Below are positions 15,879 to 27,090 of a stretch of 64,000 nucleotides of DNA, piece after piece (positions within the stretch are counted from its first letter, which is position 1; every line of letters begins with the position of its first letter). The notes under the pieces are model-generated. The model was given only the letters and a program-made list of their open reading frames with translations, was not told the origin of the DNA and did not search any database. The stretch spans positions 1 to 64,000 of the forward strand of contig DAOUBF010000052.1 of NCBI GenBank assembly GCA_034432795.1, in the 5' to 3' direction. The translations under genes and the position numbers were made by a program. The DNA comes from DAOUBF01 sp034432795. Its GTDB lineage: Bacteria; Chloroflexota; Anaerolineae; DSLN01.

Positions 15879-16289
15879 ATGTCACCCACGATCCTGGTGG
15901 TAGACGATGAGGCTGACATGCTCAACCTGCTTCGGCTGATCCTGCGCCGTGGCGGCTGGCAGGTAGTGACAGCCGCCAGTGGCAGCGAGGCCCTGCAACT
16001 CGCCGACCGCCATTCCCCCGATCTGATCCTGCTGGATATTATGATGCCCGGCCTGAACGGGCATGAGGTCTGCGCCCGCCTGCGCCAGGACGCGCGCTTC
16101 AAGCAAACGCCCATCCTGGCGCTCACCGCCCAGGCGCATCTGGAGGAGCAGGTTCGCGCTCATCTGGCGGGTATAGATGAGTACATCGTCAAGCCTGTCG
16201 CCCCGGCGGAGTTGCTGGAGCGCGTGCGCGCCCATCTACACTCAGGTGTAGGGCAGGTTCCCATACCTGCCGCTCGCCGGGACACATAA
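15879..16289 (+). CDS. Single-domain response regulator
   Basis: The 136-residue protein is a receiver domain alone: acidic pair D9-D10, phospho-acceptor Asp53 in LILLDIMMPGLNG, Thr83 in ILALTAQ and Lys105 in YIVKPVAP. No output domain follows, so it probably acts by protein contacts, like CheY or Spo0F. No kinase gene is adjacent. The last 16 residues (HSGVGQVPIPAARRDT) are encoded by a copy of the hairpin repeat at 16248-16271 and extend past the normal end of the receiver fold. A rho-independent terminator follows at 16313. Confidence 0.92.
   Translation: MSPTILVVDDEADMLNLLRLILRRGGWQVVTAASGSEALQLADRHSPDLILLDIMMPGLNGHEVCARLRQDARFKQTPILALTAQAHLEEQVRAHLAGIDEYIVKPVAPAELLERVRAHLHSGVGQVPIPAARRDT
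16248..16271 (+). repeat. Hairpin element inside the response regulator C-terminus
   Basis: GTAGGGCAGG-TTCCCATA-CCTGCC, the AGG/CCT stem variant with one loop change. It is translated in frame. Confidence 0.75.
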
Positions 16290-16312
16290 CGACGACCTGC
16301 GGATAAGATGAC

Positions 16313-16345
16313 AAAGACCTGCCAGGCCGAACCTGACAGGTCTTT
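16313..16345. terminator. Bidirectional terminator between convergent genes
   Basis: AAAGACCTGCCAGG and CCTGACAGGTCTTT form a stem with one mismatch and a 5-base loop. A-rich and T-rich flanks on the two sides suit both the response regulator and hppA. Confidence 0.8.
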
Positions 16346-16381
16346 GGTTCCGTTCAATCCATTCCCTGAATCTATGGGCAG

Positions 16382-18793
<2,412 letters not shown>

Positions 18794-18891
18794 GTTGCGA
18801 TAGTTCCTCCTAAAATACATATAGCCCGCAGGCAGGCCAAAGACGACTTTCAACAGATCAAAAACGCCCAGCGTCAGGGCGATTGTGCGCA

Positions 18892-18920
18892 ATTGTACTA
18901 AAGGGCTGAATTTAAGTCAA
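18892..18920 (-). promoter_or_regulatory. hppA promoter
   Basis: On the minus strand TTGACT (18920-18915), a 17-base spacer and TACAAT (18897-18892). This is close to the sigma-70 consensus. Confidence 0.75.
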
Positions 18921-18928
18921 GACGGGTC

Positions 18929-18957
18929 TTGCATCTACACCAAACCTGATGTATAGT
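18929..18957 (+). promoter_or_regulatory. Promoter of the ABC transporter operon
   Basis: TTGCAT (18929-18934), a 17-base spacer and TATAGT (18952-18957). It is back to back with the hppA promoter and gives a leader of about 120 bases before ATG 19086. Confidence 0.7.
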
Positions 18958-19085
18958 ATTGACCACATTCCGCCGGGGAACACCGGCGGGATCAGGCGCG
19001 ACATGAGGAGCACATTGTGCCGGGCGCGTCGGCGGCACATTGTGCTTTTTGCTGCCTGAGAAACTGCCGGGATCTGCGAGGGGAT

Positions 19086-20087
19086 ATGATAGAGGTTAGA
19101 GGGCTAACCAAATATTATGCGGACTATCCTGCGATCCAGGACCTGAACTTTCACGCCGAGCCGGGTGAGATCGTCGGCTTCCTTGGCCCTAACGGCGCCG
19201 GCAAGACGACCACCATGCGCATTCTCACCGGCTACATGCCGCCCAGCGAGGGCACGGCCATTGTCGCCGGCTACGACGTCTTCAAGCAGTCGCTGGAGGC
19301 GCGCAGGCACATCGGCTACCTGCCAGAAACCGTGCCCCTTTATAATGAAATGACGGTGTGGGACTATCTGGACTATATGGCCCGGCTGCGTGGCGTGCGC
19401 AACGCCGACCAGCGCGAGGAGCAGATTGAGGAGGCGCTGGAGTTGTGTAACCTGACCGACCGCGCCGATAGCGTCATCGGCCATCTGTCCAAAGGATACC
19501 GCCAGCGCGTCGGCCTGGCGCAGGCCCTGGTACATAAGCCCACCGTGCTTATCCTGGACGAGCCGACCATCGGCCTGGACCCGCGCCAGGTGCGCGAAGT
19601 GCGCGAGTTGATCCGCGGCCTGGGGCGCGAGCGCACCGTCCTGCTCAGCACGCACATTCTCTCCGAGGCCAGCCAGGTGTGTAACCGCATCGTGGTGATC
19701 AACAAGGGGCGCATCGTCGCCGAGGATATGCTGGAACGCCTGACGACCACCCTGGGCGAGACCCGCCGCGTTCTCTTGCGCGTCCAGAAGGACAGCCGGG
19801 GGCTGGTGGAGGCGCTGCAGCAAATCCACCACGTCCTGGCGGTTCGCCCCACCGAGGATGGGGGCTACGAACTGGAGACCAGCCGGGAGGGCGACCCCCG
19901 TCCGGCTATCGCCGATACGGTGGTGCGCGGCGGTTGGGGCCTGCTGGAAATGCGCACCGCCGACCTGAGCCTGGAGGAGATCTTCCTGCGGCTGACCATG
20001 GAGACGGAAGCGCCGGAGGCCGAGATGGAGGCAGGTGAGGAGAGCGAGGAGTATGTGGAAGTGGAAGAGGAGGTGGAGGAGGAGTAA
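19086..20087 (+). CDS. ABC transporter ATP-binding protein, GldA-like
   Basis: The 333-residue ATPase has Walker A GPNGAGKTTT, the Q-loop region, signature LSKGYRQRVGLAQAL, Walker B LILDEPTIGLDP and the H-loop STHILSE. A C-terminal regulatory part of about 100 residues follows, ending in an acidic tail rich in Glu. ATG 19086 has GAGGGG upstream; the frame upstream of it is spacer. It starts a four-gene operon with a permease, a GldG-like auxiliary protein and a DUF4340-like protein. In Bacteroidetes such ABC genes are tied to gliding; here a role in exporting or organising surface material is only inferred. Confidence 0.93.
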   Translation: MIEVRGLTKYYADYPAIQDLNFHAEPGEIVGFLGPNGAGKTTTMRILTGYMPPSEGTAIVAGYDVFKQSLEARRHIGYLPETVPLYNEMTVWDYLDYMARLRGVRNADQREEQIEEALELCNLTDRADSVIGHLSKGYRQRVGLAQALVHKPTVLILDEPTIGLDPRQVREVRELIRGLGRERTVLLSTHILSEASQVCNRIVVINKGRIVAEDMLERLTTTLGETRRVLLRVQKDSRGLVEALQQIHHVLAVRPTEDGGYELETSREGDPRPAIADTVVRGGWGLLEMRTADLSLEEIFLRLTMETEAPEAEMEAGEESEEYVEVEEEVEEE

Positions 20088-20090
20088 CCC

Positions 20091-20846
20091 ATGAGCAACG
20101 CCATCACTATTGCCCGGCGCGAACTGGGCGCCTATTTTGTCTCTCCCATCGCCTATGTGGTGGTCTCGCTGTTCTTGCTGATCGGCGGCGCCGTGTTTTA
20201 CAACTGGGATTTTCTGCCGGCAGCGGTCGCCTTCGGCGGCGCACCGCCTGGCCTGCGCGTCGTCCAGGGCTTCATGGGCACACTGCTTATCTTCTTCGCA
20301 CCCTTCCTGACCATGCGCCTGCTCTCCGAGGAGCAGGCCAGCGGGACGATTGAGCTATTGTTCACGTCACCGGTGCGCGATTGGGAGGTCGTCCTGGGCA
20401 AATTCATGGCGGCCCTGGGCCTGCTCGCGATCATGCTGGTGCCGACGCTGCTGTACGCGCTCATCCTGATCGTGCTCAGCGACCCCGGCAGCGGCCCGGA
20501 CCCTGGGCCGTTGTTCACCGGCTACCTGGGCCTGCTGCTGTTCGGCACGGCCTTTCTGGGACTGGGCCTGTTCGCCTCGTCCCTGACGCGCAACCAGATT
20601 ATCGCGGTGGTCATTGCCTTCAGCCTGGAGATCGCCTTGCTGATCATCCCCGGGCTGTCGCGCCTGATCACCAACCCGGCGCTCACCAAGGTCTCGCAAT
20701 TCCTGGGCGAGATGAACCCGTTTGACCATCTGGACACCTTCTTGCGCGGAGCGATTGATACGGGCGATGTGGTCTATTTCCTGAGCCTGGCGGTCCTGGG
20801 CCTGTTCCTGGCCGCGCGCGTACTGGAGGCACGACGATGGAGCTAA
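20091..20846 (+). CDS. ABC transporter permease, GldF-like (ABC-2 type)
   Basis: The 251-residue protein has six predicted membrane helices and the conserved SEEQASGTIELLFTSPVRDWEVVLGKF segment (seen as EEQASGTIELLFTSPV) between helices 2 and 3, typical of ABC-2 permeases in GldF/NosY-like systems. It starts 3 bases after the ATPase stop and overlaps the next gene by 10 bases, so all three are translated as a unit. Substrate unknown. Confidence 0.9.
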   Translation: MSNAITIARRELGAYFVSPIAYVVVSLFLLIGGAVFYNWDFLPAAVAFGGAPPGLRVVQGFMGTLLIFFAPFLTMRLLSEEQASGTIELLFTSPVRDWEVVLGKFMAALGLLAIMLVPTLLYALILIVLSDPGSGPDPGPLFTGYLGLLLFGTAFLGLGLFASSLTRNQIIAVVIAFSLEIALLIIPGLSRLITNPALTKVSQFLGEMNPFDHLDTFLRGAIDTGDVVYFLSLAVLGLFLAARVLEARRWS

Positions 20847-22429
20847 GTCGCACGGAACGTCTACAACGTTGGGCGCCGACCCTGGCGGTCCTGGCGGCGA
20901 TTCTATTGCTCGCCGCTGTGCTCGCCTGGCTGTTGGGCGGGCCGGCGCAGCAGTTCGCGCTGGTGCGGGACATCGCGCTCGTCGGCGGCGTTATCCTGCT
21001 GATTGCCTATATCCTGCTGCGCCCCGGCGACCTCAGTCGCCTTCTGGGTCAGCGCCAGGTGCGCTATGGCACGAACACAGCCGCCCAGATCATCGCACTG
21101 GTGGCGATCCTGGCCATCATCAATTACTTCACCCTGCCGGTCAGCGACACGCTTAAGCTTAACCGGCGCTGGGACCTGACCGAGACGGGGGAGTTGACGC
21201 TGGCGCAGCAGACGATTGACCTGCTCCAAAACCTGAAGGAGCCGGTCAAGGCCTACGGCTTCTTCACCTCGCAGAGCCAGGGCCTGCGCCAGCAGGCCGA
21301 AGACCTGCTCAAGCAGTACGAGTACCACGCGGGGAATAAATTCTCCTATGAGATCGTGGACCCGGAGTTTGAGCAAGGGCTGTTTTTGGCCGCCCAGCTC
21401 GGCGTCTCCCGCGACGCCACCATCGTCCTGGTCCAGGGGGAGAACCGCCAGGAGGCCGACAGCGTGAGCGAGACCGGCATCACTACGGCGCTGAACAAGC
21501 TGGTGCGCCCCAACAAGCCGGTGGTCTACTTCATCCAGGGGCACGGCGAGCCGGACATCAATTCGGGTGATGCCCAGGGCCTGAGCAGCGCCCGCCAGGC
21601 GCTGGAGGCCAATAACTACGTCGTCCGTACCCTGGTCATCACCGACACCATTCCTAGCGACGCCGCTGCCCTGGTCCTGGCCGAGCCGAAAGTGCCGCTC
21701 ACGCTGTCGGAGACCCAGGTGATCAGCGCCTACCTGGGCAACGGCGGTGCGCTGCTGGTGGCGCAGGAGCCGGACATCGTGCTGCAACAACTGCAAGGCC
21801 AGCCCTGGGGCGGCCCCTTCTCGGATTACCTGACGAAGACCTGGGGCCTGGACTTTCGTGCGGACATCCTGGTGGACAACCAGGCAGTGCAGAGCATGTT
21901 GAACATCATTGTGGCCAACTACGGCGTGAGCACGATCACGCAGAAGCTCAACCGCGTGGCCAGCCTATTCGTCCAGGCGCGCTCAGTGGCGACCTCGGCG
22001 CCGGGGACAGGCCCCAGCGACATCACCACAACGCCGCTGGTGCAGACCAGCGCCAATAGTTGGAGCCTGCCCAACCTGGAGGATCAGGATTTCACCAAGT
22101 ATCCGCGGGGGCCATTCCCCATCGCGGTCTCGGCGGAGAACTTCCGCACGCGCGCACGGCTGGTCATGTTCGGCGATGTGGACTTCATGCTCAACCGCAC
22201 GGCCCAGAACCCGTCCATCGCCAACCTGACGCTGTTCCTGAACAGTGTCAACTGGCTGACGCGGCAGGAGGAGCAAATCTCCATCGCGCCCAAGCCGCAG
22301 GTGCAGCGCTCGCTGCGGCCCGTGAGCGCCACCCAACAGACGCTCGTCGCGTTGATCAGCATCATCCTGCCGCCGCTGCTGGCCGCCTCACTGGGCGTGG
22401 GCGTCTGGTGGCGGCGCAGAGGCGCCTGA
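20837..22429 (+). CDS. GldG-like ABC auxiliary protein
   Basis: The 530-residue protein has three membrane segments near the N-terminus, then a large extracytoplasmic domain and a C-terminal membrane helix (LVALISIILPPLLAASLGVGVW). The domain includes KLNRRWDLTETGELTLAQQT, YEIVDPEFEQ and VYFIQGHGEPDI, the pattern of the GldG/ABC-type auxiliary family (often annotated ABC_transp_aux). Such proteins form the periplasmic part of GldAFG-like transporters. ATG 20837 lies inside the permease gene. Confidence 0.88.
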   Translation: MELSRTERLQRWAPTLAVLAAILLLAAVLAWLLGGPAQQFALVRDIALVGGVILLIAYILLRPGDLSRLLGQRQVRYGTNTAAQIIALVAILAIINYFTLPVSDTLKLNRRWDLTETGELTLAQQTIDLLQNLKEPVKAYGFFTSQSQGLRQQAEDLLKQYEYHAGNKFSYEIVDPEFEQGLFLAAQLGVSRDATIVLVQGENRQEADSVSETGITTALNKLVRPNKPVVYFIQGHGEPDINSGDAQGLSSARQALEANNYVVRTLVITDTIPSDAAALVLAEPKVPLTLSETQVISAYLGNGGALLVAQEPDIVLQQLQGQPWGGPFSDYLTKTWGLDFRADILVDNQAVQSMLNIIVANYGVSTITQKLNRVASLFVQARSVATSAPGTGPSDITTTPLVQTSANSWSLPNLEDQDFTKYPRGPFPIAVSAENFRTRARLVMFGDVDFMLNRTAQNPSIANLTLFLNSVNWLTRQEEQISIAPKPQVQRSLRPVSATQQTLVALISIILPPLLAASLGVGVWWRRRGA

Positions 22430-22482
22430 CGGGAGACTGGAGATTCATCTCTAATCTCTCATCTCTGCTGCAGGAGGGACAG

Positions 22483-23148
22483 GTGAGCCGTATCACGACG
22501 GTGATCTTACTGCTGATCTTGCTGGTGTTGGCCGTCGGGGTGTATTTTGGTGAGATCAAGCCCAAGAGTGAGCCGCAGCCGACGGTAACGCCGAGTGTGC
22601 GCAACCTGTTTGATGACATCGGGCTGCAACCGGATGACATCACCGGCATTCGGGTGGAGGATAACCAGAACCACCTGAGCGCGGGAATCAGGCGGGTGGT
22701 GACGCAGACCTGGGAACTGACCGAACCCTTCCCTGGGCCTGCCGATTCGTCGCGGGCGCAGGGGTTGGCCAACCAGGCCGCCCGTATCATCGTCACCAAC
22801 CGCATCACGCAAACAACCGACCTGGGTGCCTTTGGCCTGATCTCGCCCACCCATACCATCACGCTGTACACGACGAAGGGCGAGCATACTATCAAGGTAG
22901 GTAAGAAATCCTTTAACAATGCGAACTATTACGTATTGCGCGATAGCGATTCAGCAGTATACTTAGTACAGGTGTTTACAATAGATGAACTGAAGAAGAT
23001 GATTACAATGCCGTTAATTCCGCCCACGCCGACGGTGACGCCGACGGCTACGCCATTCATCGGCCCGGTGTTACCGACCGGGACGCCGACAGCCACCAGC
23101 GGCCCACCGACGGCGACGGCAACCGTGACGGCGACAGCGACGCCGTGA
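22483..23148 (+). CDS. DUF4340-like membrane-anchored protein
   Basis: The 221-residue protein starts at GTG 22483, preceded by AGGAGGGACAG. A single N-terminal helix (TVILLLILLVLAVGVYF) anchors it, followed by a beta-rich domain with GIRVEDNQ, WELTEPFPGPAD and TLYTTKGEHTIKVGK, and a long Pro/Thr-rich tail. DUF4340 proteins regularly accompany GldG-like proteins, which matches the gene order. The DNA upstream of the GTG is also open in this frame but is out of frame with the GldG-like gene and has no start signal. It is followed by repeats and rpoD. Confidence 0.82.
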   Translation: MSRITTVILLLILLVLAVGVYFGEIKPKSEPQPTVTPSVRNLFDDIGLQPDDITGIRVEDNQNHLSAGIRRVVTQTWELTEPFPGPADSSRAQGLANQAARIIVTNRITQTTDLGAFGLISPTHTITLYTTKGEHTIKVGKKSFNNANYYVLRDSDSAVYLVQVFTIDELKKMITMPLIPPTPTVTPTATPFIGPVLPTGTPTATSGPPTATATVTATATP

Positions 23149-23223
23149 CACAGGGTGCGTGATACACGATGCGTGATTCACGCCGCCTATATCACGCATC
23201 CCGCGTCACGCATCTAAAGAAGT
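23149..23223. repeat. CGTGAT/ATCACG inverted repeats before rpoD
   Basis: GCGTGATACACGATGCGTGA and TATCACGCATCCCGCGTCAC can pair with each other. A related tract lies downstream of folD's start at about 7350-7410. Confidence 0.5.
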
Positions 23224-24441
23224 ATGACTGACCTGGAACGTCTAGACCAATCTGAGACAACTGAAGACCTGAACGGGATCCTCCAGAACCTGATCCAACT
23301 GTATCACGATCAGGGCTATATCACCTACGATGACATCCTGGAGGTCTTCCCGGAGGCTGAGCGCGACCTGGACCAGCTTGAGGAGATTTTCGCCGGCCTG
23401 CTGGCAGCGGGGATTGAGGTCAGCGAGCCTTCGGAGGTACCTCCGGTAGAAGAGGGCGAGGCGGAGGAGCTGGAGGAGGAAGAGGAACTGCCTGACCTCC
23501 TGGAGGATGAGGGCTACCTGGAGGCGGTGGAGAGCGATGACACCGTGGGCCTCTACCTCAAGGAGGTGGGGCGCGTGCCCCTGCTCACCGCCGAGGAAGA
23601 GGTGGCCCTGGCCAAGCGCATGGAGCGCGGCAAGATCGCCCAGGAGCGGCTCTCTAAGGCCAACGGCCAGCTCACGCCTGAAGAGCGCGAGGAGCTTCTG
23701 CGCCAGATTGAGGACGCCAAGGCCGCGCGGGAACAACTGATCAACGCCAACTCCCGCCTGGTGATCAGCATCGCCAAGAAGTACATTGGCCGGGGCGTGC
23801 CCTTCCTGGACCTGATCCAGGAAGGCTCCATTGGCCTGATCCGCGCGGCCAAGAAGTTTGACTACCGCCGTGGCCACAAGTTCTCCACCTACGCCACCTG
23901 GTGGATCCGCCAGGCGGTCACGCGGGCTATCGCCGACCAGGGGCGCACCATCCGCGTCCCGGTGCACATGGGCGATCAGATCAACAAGCTCCTGCGCGTC
24001 TCCCACCAGCTCACCCAGGAACTGGGGCGCGAACCGACCACCGCCGAACTGGCCGAGGCGATGGGTATCTCAGAGCGCAAGGTGGAGCAGATCATCCAGA
24101 TCGCCCGCCGTCCGGTCAGCCTGGAGACGCCCATAGACGAGGACGAGGAGAGCACGCTGGGCGACTTCATTGAGGATGAGGAAAGCCCGGCGCCGGCGGA
24201 GGCCGCCACTCAGAACCTGCTTAAGGAGGCCATCCGCGAGGTGCTGGCCGAATTGCCTCCGCGCGAGGTCAAAATCCTGCAGTTGCGCTATGGCCTGCTG
24301 GATGGCCACAGCTACACGCTGGAGGAAGTGGGCAAAAAGATGGGGGTCACCCGCGAGCGCGTGCGCCAGATTGAGGCCCAGGCCCTCAGCCGCCTGCGCC
24401 ATCCGGCCTACCGGCGCAAGCTGCGCGACTTCCTCAAGTAG
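23224..24441 (+). CDS. rpoD: Primary RNA polymerase sigma factor (RpoD/SigA)
   Basis: The housekeeping sigma factor directs RNA polymerase to most promoters. The 405-residue protein has a region 1.1-like N-terminus with an acidic run (residues 76-96), region 1.2 (VGLYLKEVGRVPLLTAEEE, near 108-126), region 2 with FDYRRGHKFSTYATWWIRQA (about 212-231), region 3, and region 4 with the helix-turn-helix TLEEVGKKMGVTRERVRQIE (about 365-384). Length and order fit the small SigA type. ATG 23224 follows AAAGAAGT, a weak site. The sigma-70-like promoters seen elsewhere in the window fit its expected specificity. Confidence 0.96.
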   Translation: MTDLERLDQSETTEDLNGILQNLIQLYHDQGYITYDDILEVFPEAERDLDQLEEIFAGLLAAGIEVSEPSEVPPVEEGEAEELEEEEELPDLLEDEGYLEAVESDDTVGLYLKEVGRVPLLTAEEEVALAKRMERGKIAQERLSKANGQLTPEEREELLRQIEDAKAAREQLINANSRLVISIAKKYIGRGVPFLDLIQEGSIGLIRAAKKFDYRRGHKFSTYATWWIRQAVTRAIADQGRTIRVPVHMGDQINKLLRVSHQLTQELGREPTTAELAEAMGISERKVEQIIQIARRPVSLETPIDEDEESTLGDFIEDEESPAPAEAATQNLLKEAIREVLAELPPREVKILQLRYGLLDGHSYTLEEVGKKMGVTRERVRQIEAQALSRLRHPAYRRKLRDFLK

Positions 24442-24465
24442 GGGCAAAGCATGCCTGGCCCCTAC

Positions 24466-24494
24466 TTGACATTCCCTCCCGTTTCCAGTATCAT
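24466..24494 (+). promoter_or_regulatory. Promoter of the serS T-box transcript
   Basis: TTGACA (24466-24471), a 17-base spacer, TATCAT (24489-24494). It is followed at once by the T-box leader. Confidence 0.85.
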
Positions 24495-24773
24495 CACCGC
24501 ATCTGAAAAACGCGAACGACGCTGACGGAGACCAGTACGCCGCTGCCGGCTTCCAGAGAGTCGCCGGTCGCTGCGAGGCGATAGCCCGGCCCGGCGGAAT
24601 CCCCTCCCGAGTCGCCCGGCGAGACAGCAAGTCGGGCCGCTGCCCCCGTTATAGGGCTTGTGTAGGGGCACAATGCATCGCGCCTCTACACGCCGAGGTC
24701 ACGCGCCGCGAGGCCGTGACGAAACCAGGTGGCACCACGAGCGCCCCTCGTCCTGGGTGGATGAGGGGCGCAT
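24495..24773 (+). ncRNA. T-box leader controlling serS
   Basis: T-box leaders sense uncharged tRNA. Visible parts: Stem I with GACGGAGACCAGTA (loop E/K-turn side), the distal AGAGAG bulge (24555-24560) with GGTCGCTGCGAGG, and a specifier region GGAATCCCC where TCC (24600-24602) would be a Ser codon. Further on are the T-box bulge AGGTGGCACCACGAGC (24727-24742) and a GC-rich hairpin 24741-24771 that could be the terminator. No long T-run follows, so control may be of translation or of a weak terminator. The Ser specifier fits serS and the tRNA-Ser(GGA) at 63192. Confidence 0.85.
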
Positions 24774-24824
24774 GTGTTTGGACGGAGGACGCAGGACGAA
24801 GACGGAGGCGAAACAGGAGGTGAC

Positions 24825-26099
24825 ATGCTGGACCTGAATTTCATCCGTGAGCACCCAGACCAGGTGAAAGAGGCGCTGGTTAAACTGAACGAGACCGCGC
24901 CGATTGACGAGATTCTGGAGACGGACGAGCGCCGCCGCCAGTTGCTGGTGGAGGTGGAATCGCTGCGCGCCCGCCGTAATGCCGTCTCCAAAGAGATCGC
25001 CCGGATGCAGGACCCGGCCGAGCGCGAAGCCCGGATCGCCGAGATGCGCCAGGTGGGTGACCGCATCGCGCTGCTTGAAGATGAGCTGCGCCAGGTGGAG
25101 CAGCGCCTGTACGAACTTCAACTCCAGGTGCCCAACATGCCTCACCCCAGCGTCCCGGTTGGCCCCGACGAAAGCCACAACGTGGTTATCCGCCAGGAGG
25201 GGCAGCCACGCGAGTTTGATTTTACGCCCCTGCCCCACTGGGACCTGGGGCCGATGCTGGGCATTATAGATTTTGAGCGCGGCGTCAAGCTGGCGGGCAG
25301 CCGCTTCTACGTCCTGTGGGGGCTGGGGTCGCGCCTGCAGCGGGCGCTGATCAACTGGATGCTGGACCTGCACGTGCACAAGCACGGCTACACCGAGGTC
25401 TATCCGCCCTTTATGATCAAGCGCGAGGGGCTGATCGGCTCGGCCCACCTGCCCAAGTTCGCCGAGAACATCTACCACGACGCCGAGGAGGATTACTGGT
25501 TCATCGGCACCGCCGAAGCGCCCCTCACCAACCTGCACCGCGACGAGATCCTGGACATCAGCCAGTTACCGCTGTATTACGTCGCCTACACCGCCTGCTT
25601 CCGGCGCGAGAAGATGGCGGCGGGCCGCGATGTGCGCGGCATCAAGCGCGGCCATCAGTTTGATAAGGTGGAGATGTACAAGCTGACCACGCCGGAGACC
25701 TCGTATGAGGAGTTAGAGAAGCTGGTGGATAATGCCGAGGACGTGTGCCGGGCGTTGGGCATCCCCCATCGCGTGGTGCAGATGTGCACCGGCGACCTGG
25801 GCTTCGCTGCGGCGAAGAAGTATGATATTGAAATGTGGGCACCGGGGAGCGGCGAGTGGCTGGAGGTCAGCTCGTGCTCTAACTGTGAGGCCTTCCAGGC
25901 TCGCCGCGCCAACCTGCGCTTCCGCCGGGCGCCGGGCGCCCGCCCGGAGTACGTGCACACGCTGAACGGTAGCGGCCTGGCCTTGCCACGCACCGTCATC
26001 GCCATCCTGGAGAACTACCAGCAGCGCGACGGCTCGGTCATCGTGCCCGAAGTGCTCCGCCCGTATATGGGCGTGGATGTGATCCGGCCACCTTTGTAG
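24825..26099 (+). CDS. serS: Seryl-tRNA synthetase
   Basis: SerRS charges tRNA-Ser, and also tRNA-Sec before SelA acts on it. The 424-residue product starts MLDLNFIREHPDQVKEAL, has the N-terminal coiled-coil arm (about residues 30-100), class II motif 2 (ACFRREKMAAGRDVRGIKRGHQFDKVE region), and motif 3 (NGSGLALPRTVIAILENYQ). ATG 24825 is preceded by AGGAGGTGAC; the frame open upstream is T-box and repeat DNA. Expression is set by the T-box leader at 24495-24773. The link to selenocysteine synthesis matters because selA lies at 48612. Confidence 0.97.
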   Translation: MLDLNFIREHPDQVKEALVKLNETAPIDEILETDERRRQLLVEVESLRARRNAVSKEIARMQDPAEREARIAEMRQVGDRIALLEDELRQVEQRLYELQLQVPNMPHPSVPVGPDESHNVVIRQEGQPREFDFTPLPHWDLGPMLGIIDFERGVKLAGSRFYVLWGLGSRLQRALINWMLDLHVHKHGYTEVYPPFMIKREGLIGSAHLPKFAENIYHDAEEDYWFIGTAEAPLTNLHRDEILDISQLPLYYVAYTACFRREKMAAGRDVRGIKRGHQFDKVEMYKLTTPETSYEELEKLVDNAEDVCRALGIPHRVVQMCTGDLGFAAAKKYDIEMWAPGSGEWLEVSSCSNCEAFQARRANLRFRRAPGARPEYVHTLNGSGLALPRTVIAILENYQQRDGSVIVPEVLRPYMGVDVIRPPL

Positions 26100-26317
26100 T
26101 ATAATCGTTAGCCGAGCTATCACGGGAGGTGCGCGAGGCAACAGCCGCCGGGGATAGCAATTATGTCACGGATATTAAGGCGAAGAGCGATCACGCCGTA
26201 GCGGATAGGTGGGGGCTGACAGAGACAGAGTTGCGGAAGATTCAGGAGAGCCTGGCAGGGTTGGGGCGAGGGCATTATAATCCCGGAGAGGATGCCTGAG
26301 AGAGGAGGATGTTCTGT

Positions 26318-26584
26318 ATGGAACAGACAGTCGCCATGCACATCCCGCGCGATTGGTTGGAAGGTGTGCCAGAGGAACCGCTGACTTTGCAGCAAATCTT
26401 CCGGCTGGGACTGTATCAATACAAGGTGGAGCGTGCCCTGACCCTCTATCACGACGGTGTCGGCTCCCTGGGCTACATCGCCGAACAACTCGGTCTATCT
26501 AAGCGCGACCTGATCCGCGAGGCCAGAAGGCGAGGCATTGAGCCGGACTTCTCTGAGGAAATGGTGCAGGAAGAATTGGCCTGA
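26318..26584 (+). CDS. UPF0175-type antitoxin
   Basis: The 88-residue protein has the UPF0175 layout: a short N-terminal strand, then QQIFRLGLYQYKVERALTLYHDGVGSLGYIAEQLGLSKRDLI, a helix-turn-helix-like centre. ATG 26318 is chosen over ATG 26309 because GAGGAGG then has a 9-base spacing. Its stop overlaps the start of the PIN-like gene (TGATG), the usual arrangement of this toxin-antitoxin pair. It probably binds and silences the toxin and represses the operon. Confidence 0.85.
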   Translation: MEQTVAMHIPRDWLEGVPEEPLTLQQIFRLGLYQYKVERALTLYHDGVGSLGYIAEQLGLSKRDLIREARRRGIEPDFSEEMVQEELA

Positions 26585-27090
26585 TGTCCGCACCCGTCAT
26601 CGCCAACGCTGGCCCTTGGATGGCTCTGGCCAAGCTGAATTTACTTCACCTGCTCAAACAACTCTACGGCCAGGTCCAAATTCCACGCTCAGTTTATGAA
26701 GAAGTTGTCGTAGAAGGGATACGCCGGGGCTTTGAGGACGCCCACACCCTGCAGCGCTTCCTGAGCCAGGAGAACTGGAGGCCAACCGAGGTCGGGGCAA
26801 TGCCAGATGATTTGGCCGCTGCGCCCCTGGATCGGGGTGAGCGGGGAAGCATCGCTCTGGCCCTGACACAGCATGGACTACTCTTAATGGATGAAGAGCG
26901 CGGGCGAAACGTGGCCCGTCGGCTAGGCGTGAAAGTCCAGGGGACTTTAGGTATCCTTATCCACGCTTATCGTGCCGGCCTGATTAGCGCCGATCAACTG
27001 CGCTTCTATTTCGGTCAGATTGAGGAACAGACGGACATCTGGATTAGCTCGGCTCTGTGTCGCCGTCTGCTGCGGGAGGTGTTGGGCTAG
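26584..27090 (+). CDS. DUF3368-type PIN-like toxin
   Basis: The 168-residue protein matches the DUF3368 group of PIN-like nucleases: N-terminal IANAGPWMALAKLNLL, PRSVYEEVV, LDRGERGSIALAL and LLMDEERGRNVARRLG with the acidic residues expected to bind metal, then GTLGILIHAYRAGLI. The first conserved acidic position reads Asn/Ala (NAGP), as in many members of this group. It is probably an RNA-cutting toxin held in check by the upstream UPF0175 protein. Target unknown. Confidence 0.82.
   Translation: MSAPVIANAGPWMALAKLNLLHLLKQLYGQVQIPRSVYEEVVVEGIRRGFEDAHTLQRFLSQENWRPTEVGAMPDDLAAAPLDRGERGSIALALTQHGLLLMDEERGRNVARRLGVKVQGTLGILIHAYRAGLISADQLRFYFGQIEEQTDIWISSALCRRLLREVLG

Noticed and set aside
22060..22482. 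Extension of the DUF4340-like gene upstream of GTG 22483
   Set aside because: The extension lies out of frame within the GldG-like gene and is unlike any DUF4340 start; AGGAGGGACAG points to GTG 22483.
26100..26317. Possible small gene between serS and the antitoxin
   Set aside because: A partial frame (about 26120-26300) reads through without a good start; it may be antitoxin-operon leader or a remnant, and is too weak to call.
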